From: Bryobacter sp.
GTDB taxonomy: Bacteria > Acidobacteriota > Terriglobia > Bryobacterales > Bryobacteraceae
Reading direction: 5' to 3'
Length of the DNA: 64,000 nt
Assembly (NCBI GenBank): GCA_022843625.1
Contig: JALHNH010000015.1
Location: forward strand, 62,001 to 126,000
Part shown: in pieces, positions 61,215-64,000 of the stretch
Layout: each line of letters starts with the position of its first letter
How positions within the stretch are numbered: position 1 is the first letter of the stretch
Made by a program: the position numbers and the translations under genes
The notes under the pieces: generated by a model
Database searches by the model: none
Seen by the model: the letters and a program-made list of their open reading frames with translations, nothing else
What the model was told of the DNA's origin: nothing

Positions 61215-61664
61215 CTAGGCTTGCACTGTGGAGGGATTTATAACTTGAATACCGGAGAAACGAGAAAATCCCGTCTGATCGAAGGTCAAAATCGAACGGA
61301 CTCCATGCACCTTCATCGCTGCAACGATTCGCGCGTCATGCGCCGGTTTTCACGACACCCCGTATTGCGTTACCAGGGCTTCCCAGGCCATAAAAATGAA
61401 AGACGTTTCCGGCAACAGATCAAACATGGACTGCAGCTTAGTCAACTCTTCGGCTGCCTGTGCAGTGCTAAGCCCAAGGCCATTTCGCTCAACAGGCCTG
61501 GTAGCCACCACCCAAAACTCAACAAGATTTTGCGGAACGATTTGAAGTCGCTTCCCTTGTCGCAGCAACCCTTCAAAAGCACGAGCAACCACTTCGTATT
61601 CACCATTCTCAACTTGCAATGTCCGCAGCAGGACGCTGGTGTCGACAAGAATGGGATCAATCAC
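61215..61664 (-). pseudogene. VapC-like PIN-domain toxin with premature TGA
   Basis: The frame codes for a 149-residue PIN-domain ribonuclease, but an in-frame TGA at 61350-61352 interrupts it after residue 104. The part before the stop has the first acidic residues: Asp in LVDTSVLL and Glu in NLVEFW. After the stop the same frame continues with KPAHDARIVAAMKVHGV and ILTFDQTGFSRF, which hold the other two conserved acidic residues, to a TAG at 61215. Restoring GGA in place of TGA would give the usual GKPAHDAR motif. The product as it stands lacks half of the active site. It overlaps its antitoxin gene by eight bases. Confidence 0.75.
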
Positions 61665-61920
61665 AGTCGTTATAGATGCTGTCCCGGCTCATCGCTTCTT
61701 CGGAAAGAACCGGCACTTTTGGACTGTGACCCCCCGCCCAAAGCCGGAACTGACGTGTCCATTCTTGGGGGTTGCTGCTCTGGAGATGCGCAATGGAGGA
61801 AGCAGCCGCGTTTTGGTCAGCAATTTCCAAAAACCAACTCTCGATGGTGAGTCCACGCGCCTTAGCCTGACTTTGATACAGGGCTGCCTTCTCTTCGGAA
61901 ATCTCAATGCTGACGTTCAT
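61657..61920 (-). CDS. Antitoxin of the VapBC-like pair
   Basis: Protein of 87 residues starting at ATG 61920, which is preceded by GGAGAGAAG at good spacing; a GTG 15 bases upstream is less likely. The start MNVSIEISEEKAALYQSQAK with RGLTIESWFLEIAD is the N-terminal domain of a group of antitoxins usually paired with PIN toxins. It overlaps the toxin start by eight bases, so it was co-translated with it. The antitoxin frame is intact while its toxin carries a nonsense codon. It may still autoregulate the locus. Confidence 0.7.
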   Translation of the reverse strand: MNVSIEISEEKAALYQSQAKARGLTIESWFLEIADQNAAASSIAHLQSSNPQEWTRQFRLWAGGHSPKVPVLSEEAMSRDSIYNDCD

Positions 61921-61984
61921 GTCTTCTCTCTCCACACTACAAGAAATTACTTCCTTCTGCCATGCTCCTCACCACGCGGCTCTG

Positions 61985-62419
61985 TTACTTGTTCTTGACT
62001 TTACCGGACCTTCTGCCAATGGCTAAAGTCTTTCGCTTAAAACGCAAAACGCAACTGTCAATCAACGCGGGATCATTTTGTCTTCCATTCCTTGCCGCAC
62101 TGCGCATATAGTAGCCGGTTAAGCCCTGAATTCGATCATCTTCATCAAACAGCACAAAGAGCTGAATGGTTCGAGTGTTTGGCGCTGTTTCGAGTTCAAT
62201 CTCATAAACTCCCGTATAACCAAATCGACCCTTATTGCCCAGATCGGTATCAGCATAAACTTTTCCATTAAGCTGAATACTTCGAACCCCATCTTCTGTA
62301 AGGTTGAACGAGCCTGCTACCCCGGAGCAAGAAAAACTGTAGCCTCCCAGGATTGCGGCGTCATCTGTCGCCCTTAATGCCAAGAACGAACAAAAGAGCC
62401 CAACGAGCAATTTCGTCAT
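61985..62419 (-). CDS. Small secreted protein of unknown function
   Basis: Protein of 144 residues with a signal peptide (TKLLVGLFCSFLALRA). The mature part begins AILGGYSFSCSGVAGSF and has two cysteines (in FSCSG and DSCVLRF), about 100 residues apart, which could form a disulfide. A lysine/arginine-rich end (FKRKTLAIGRRSGKVKNK) follows. I do not recognise a family. It has no near neighbour on its strand upstream. Confidence 0.5.
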   Translation of the reverse strand: MTKLLVGLFCSFLALRATDDAAILGGYSFSCSGVAGSFNLTEDGVRSIQLNGKVYADTDLGNKGRFGYTGVYEIELETAPNTRTIQLFVLFDEDDRIQGLTGYYMRSAARNGRQNDPALIDSCVLRFKRKTLAIGRRSGKVKNK

Positions 62420-62838
62420 TCTACTTCTCCTTCTTCACACTGATTGAATTACCACTTTGCATCGCTCGGACAAATTCTTCAAACATTGCGTTTCAATCCA
62501 ACACACCGGCTTTGCGCAGAAATGTCGAACAATGCGGTAGAGCTCTAACGACGATCGGGACGATAGTTCAGCCGCCTCAAGGGTGCCTATTCTGCATCCA
62601 TTGAGCGAAACAACCGGCTACAAAGACTCCAACGGGACAGCCCACAATTGTTACGGCCTCCAATTGTTTTGCCCTCTCAATCGGGCCTGAAGCCTTCTCG
62701 GCCGTCTCTACTCCCCTTCAAAAAGTTATAGCTCTGGCTTATACTTGAGAGCGATTGCTGCATGCCCGTATTAACCGTGAGTGACTGAATAACGAGTTTC
62801 AACTTCGGGCATAAACACGCATGAATTGAGGACAAGAA
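62420..62838. other. Gene-free stretch upstream of the collagen-like gene
   Basis: About 420 bases between the small secreted protein start and the collagen-like gene contain no ORF that looks coding. The right-hand part holds a candidate promoter (62717-62745). I see no tRNA, hairpin terminator or repeat. Confidence 0.5.
62717..62745 (+). promoter_or_regulatory. Candidate promoter of the collagen-like gene
   Basis: TTCAAA (62717-62722) matches the -35 consensus in four of six bases and TATACT (62740-62745) matches the -10 in five of six, with a 17-base spacer. It lies about 93 bases upstream of the proposed start. The same -10 sequence is used by the GntR operon promoter. Confidence 0.35.
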
Positions 62839-64000
62839 CTGATTAAAGCCACTGTCTGGCGTAACCTGCTAATTGGTGCCGCGCTTCTGATTCCCGCGTC
62901 CGCTACGGCGCAAAGTTCCCCACAGGAACTCCGAATGCTGGTTTCACCCCACACGCTCCAGGTTGGGAAAACCTCCGAAATCGTGCTTACGATTACTGGC
63001 TCAACCGCCGGGCCAGGTGCGCCTCTGAGAACGGGCGATGTATTTGAAATCTTTACCGACCTCCGCGGGGGAAGTCTCCGCTCCACGCCGGCTATCCAGT
63101 TGCAAGGGCCTGGTTTGGCCGGTGATAATCTTACGGCGAATATTGACTCAAGCGGAGTCCTCCGCCTGACTTATGCCGGGCCGGGAACGTCCTGGTCGGT
63201 GGCCGATAGCGTTCAATTGACGCTAAAGATGAACAGCCCTGTTGAGAGCGGTATTTCAATTCTTGTTCTGAAGTCTCCTGCCGATGGCAGATTTGGTGCC
63301 GAATGGAAAGTGCTTCAGGCCAATGTAGTCCCCGCTGTAAGTGAAGCTCTTGAGGGATTAGTGGGCCCGCAAGGTCCGGCCGGTCCAGCCGGCTTAAGCG
63401 GCCCCCAGGGGCCTGTCGGGCCTCAAGGCACCCAGGGACTTACTGGGCCTGCTGGGCCTAGGGGAGACCAGGGTTTCAGTGGCTCCACTGGTCCGATCGG
63501 TCCTACCGGCGCTACAGGACCAGCCGGCGCTGCTGGTGCAGCCGGTCCTGCCGGGGCAACTGGTCCCGCTGGTCCGATTGGTCCCGCTGGCGCTGCAGGT
63601 CCAGCAGGTGCAACTGGGCCCGCTGGCCCCCAGGGAATCCAAGGCTTGCAAGGAATCCCTGGCGCTGCGGGCACACCAGGAACTCCTGGCGCCACTGGCC
63701 CAACAGGCCCTCAGGGTCCGGCTGGTGCTTCAGGCGGCGGGCTTTCTTCATATGGCTCCATTTATCAACTCGCCACAATTGGCAGCGCGACAGTTGTTGG
63801 TGGTTCAGATATTGGTTTCAGTAACAATGGACCCTTAGTAGGGATAATTCACACCGCTGGATCTTCATCAACTATCGTTCTGACTGCGGGAGCTTACGAA
63901 GTTGCTTACTCGGTTTCCTTCACTTCCGGAGTCGGTAGCGCTATTGCAGTAGCAGTCAACGGATATGTTGATGCGGGAACTGTGGTTCCGGTTTTGACTG
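62839..64000 (+). CDS. Secreted collagen-like protein, partial, apparent CTG start
   Basis: The frame is open to the window edge (387 codons visible). After GAGGA (62828-62832) the first codon that keeps the signal peptide is CTG 62839, giving a leader [20 protein letters not shown] then TAQS. The next ordinary in-frame start (ATG 62935) would lie after the leader. Residues about 26-174 are a beta-rich domain ([39 protein letters not shown]) of unknown family. Forty-one uninterrupted Gly-X-Y triplets follow (residues 176-298), then a C-terminal domain with [16 protein letters not shown] and [21 protein letters not shown] strands, resembling the globular end of BclA-type collagen-like proteins. 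It is probably a surface fibre. Confidence 0.8.
   Translation, partial: MIKATVWRNLLIGAALLIPASATAQSSPQELRMLVSPHTLQVGKTSEIVLTITGSTAGPGAPLRTGDVFEIFTDLRGGSLRSTPAIQLQGPGLAGDNLTANIDSSGVLRLTYAGPGTSWSVADSVQLTLKMNSPVESGISILVLKSPADGRFGAEWKVLQANVVPAVSEALEGLVGPQGPAGPAGLSGPQGPVGPQGTQGLTGPAGPRGDQGFSGSTGPIGPTGATGPAGAAGAAGPAGATGPAGPIGPAGAAGPAGATGPAGPQGIQGLQGIPGAAGTPGTPGATGPTGPQGPAGASGGGLSSYGSIYQLATIGSATVVGGSDIGFSNNGPLVGIIHTAGSSSTIVLTAGAYEVAYSVSFTSGVGSAIAVAVNGYVDAGTVVPVLT
63364..63732 (+). repeat. Collagen-like Gly-X-Y repeat region (41 triplets)
   Basis: Forty-one consecutive Gly-X-Y codon triplets with no break, rich in GPA, GPQ, GAT and GAA. Because the nine-base period is strong, several other reading frames on both strands also look open here, but they are shadows of this repeat. 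Such regions often vary in length between strains. Confidence 0.92.

Noticed and set aside
61350..61352. Selenocysteine at the TGA in the VapC-like gene
   Set aside because: Family members have Gly here, no SECIS-like hairpin is obvious after the codon, and PIN nucleases do not use Sec. A nonsense mutation is simpler.
63394..63778. Proline- and glycine-rich ORFs on the opposite strand and other frames
   Set aside because: They arise from the nine-base period of the collagen repeat; only the frame starting at 62839 has a signal peptide, a domain before the repeat and one after it.

Overview
The window (about 57-60% GC by eye) looks like a chromosomal segment of an Acidobacteriota bacterium, most likely Bryobacterales (Solibacter/Bryobacter-like). 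This is inferred from gene content: two very long MacB-type permeases of the acidobacterial 'ADOP' kind, a DUF1549/DUF1501 pair with a secreted Ig-like protein, a PEP-CTERM protein, Tat-targeted sugar isomerases, a sulfatase and an alpha-L-fucosidase. I see no rRNA, tRNA, insertion sequence or CRISPR array. Genes are dense, and many neighbours share 4-base start/stop overlaps (ATGA/GTGA), so operons are easy to read.

Layout. 1-4 kb: end of an alpha-L-fucosidase, a Tat-exported sugar isomerase-like protein and a two-subunit molybdenum hydroxylase. 4-8.3 kb: flavodoxin-like protein, OsmC-like protein, an MFS carrier overlapping an M19 dipeptidase, and an SDR dehydrogenase. 8.3-10.6 kb: a PEP-CTERM protein and a sulfatase diverging around a perfect 9-3-9 palindrome. 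10.6-16 kb: a six-gene operon (YtrA-type GntR regulator, two ABC ATPase/permease pairs, an acyltransferase) behind a good sigma-70 promoter. 16-25 kb: B12-type radical SAM enzyme, hydroxypyruvate isomerase-like protein, M3 peptidase, a CheB-CheR-PAS protein and an esterase. 25-30 kb: a TonB receptor / YfiR / hybrid histidine kinase operon. 30-36.5 kb: alanine dehydrogenase, a TonB siderophore-type receptor broken by two mutually compensating frameshifts, MscL, and an acyl-CoA dehydrogenase. 36.7-47.9 kb: a nine-gene operon for an ABC export machine (adaptor, two ATPases, two ADOP permeases, a 53-residue membrane protein) ending in an NtrC-type regulator, its histidine kinase and a TPR protein.

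The most striking region is 47.9-53.9 kb (minus strand): a compact five-gene type III-A-like CRISPR effector operon, cas10(csm1)-csm2-csm3-csm4-csm5, followed by an ExeA/GspA-type AAA ATPase. The Cas10-like protein is only 457 residues. It has no HD nuclease domain and no zinc-finger cysteines, and both cyclase metal motifs are lost (the GGDD position reads GIEG). The Csm3 backbone keeps its target-RNA cleavage aspartate. Csm2 carries a roughly 77-residue Arg/Gly/Pro/Gln-rich disordered N-terminus and Csm4 an acidic repeated C-terminal tail. No cas6, cas1/cas2, CARF effector or array lies in the window. This predicts a type III complex reduced to RNA-guided RNA binding and cutting, with guides supplied in trans, or one turned to another use.

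53.9-60 kb: Ig-like secreted protein, DUF1501 and DUF1549 proteins, possibly co-transcribed into the csm genes. 60-62.4 kb: small secreted proteins and decayed toxin-antitoxin remnants (a ParD-like fragment and a VapC interrupted by an in-frame TGA beside an intact antitoxin). 62.8-64 kb: a secreted collagen-like (Gly-X-Y) protein that appears to start at CTG and runs off the window.
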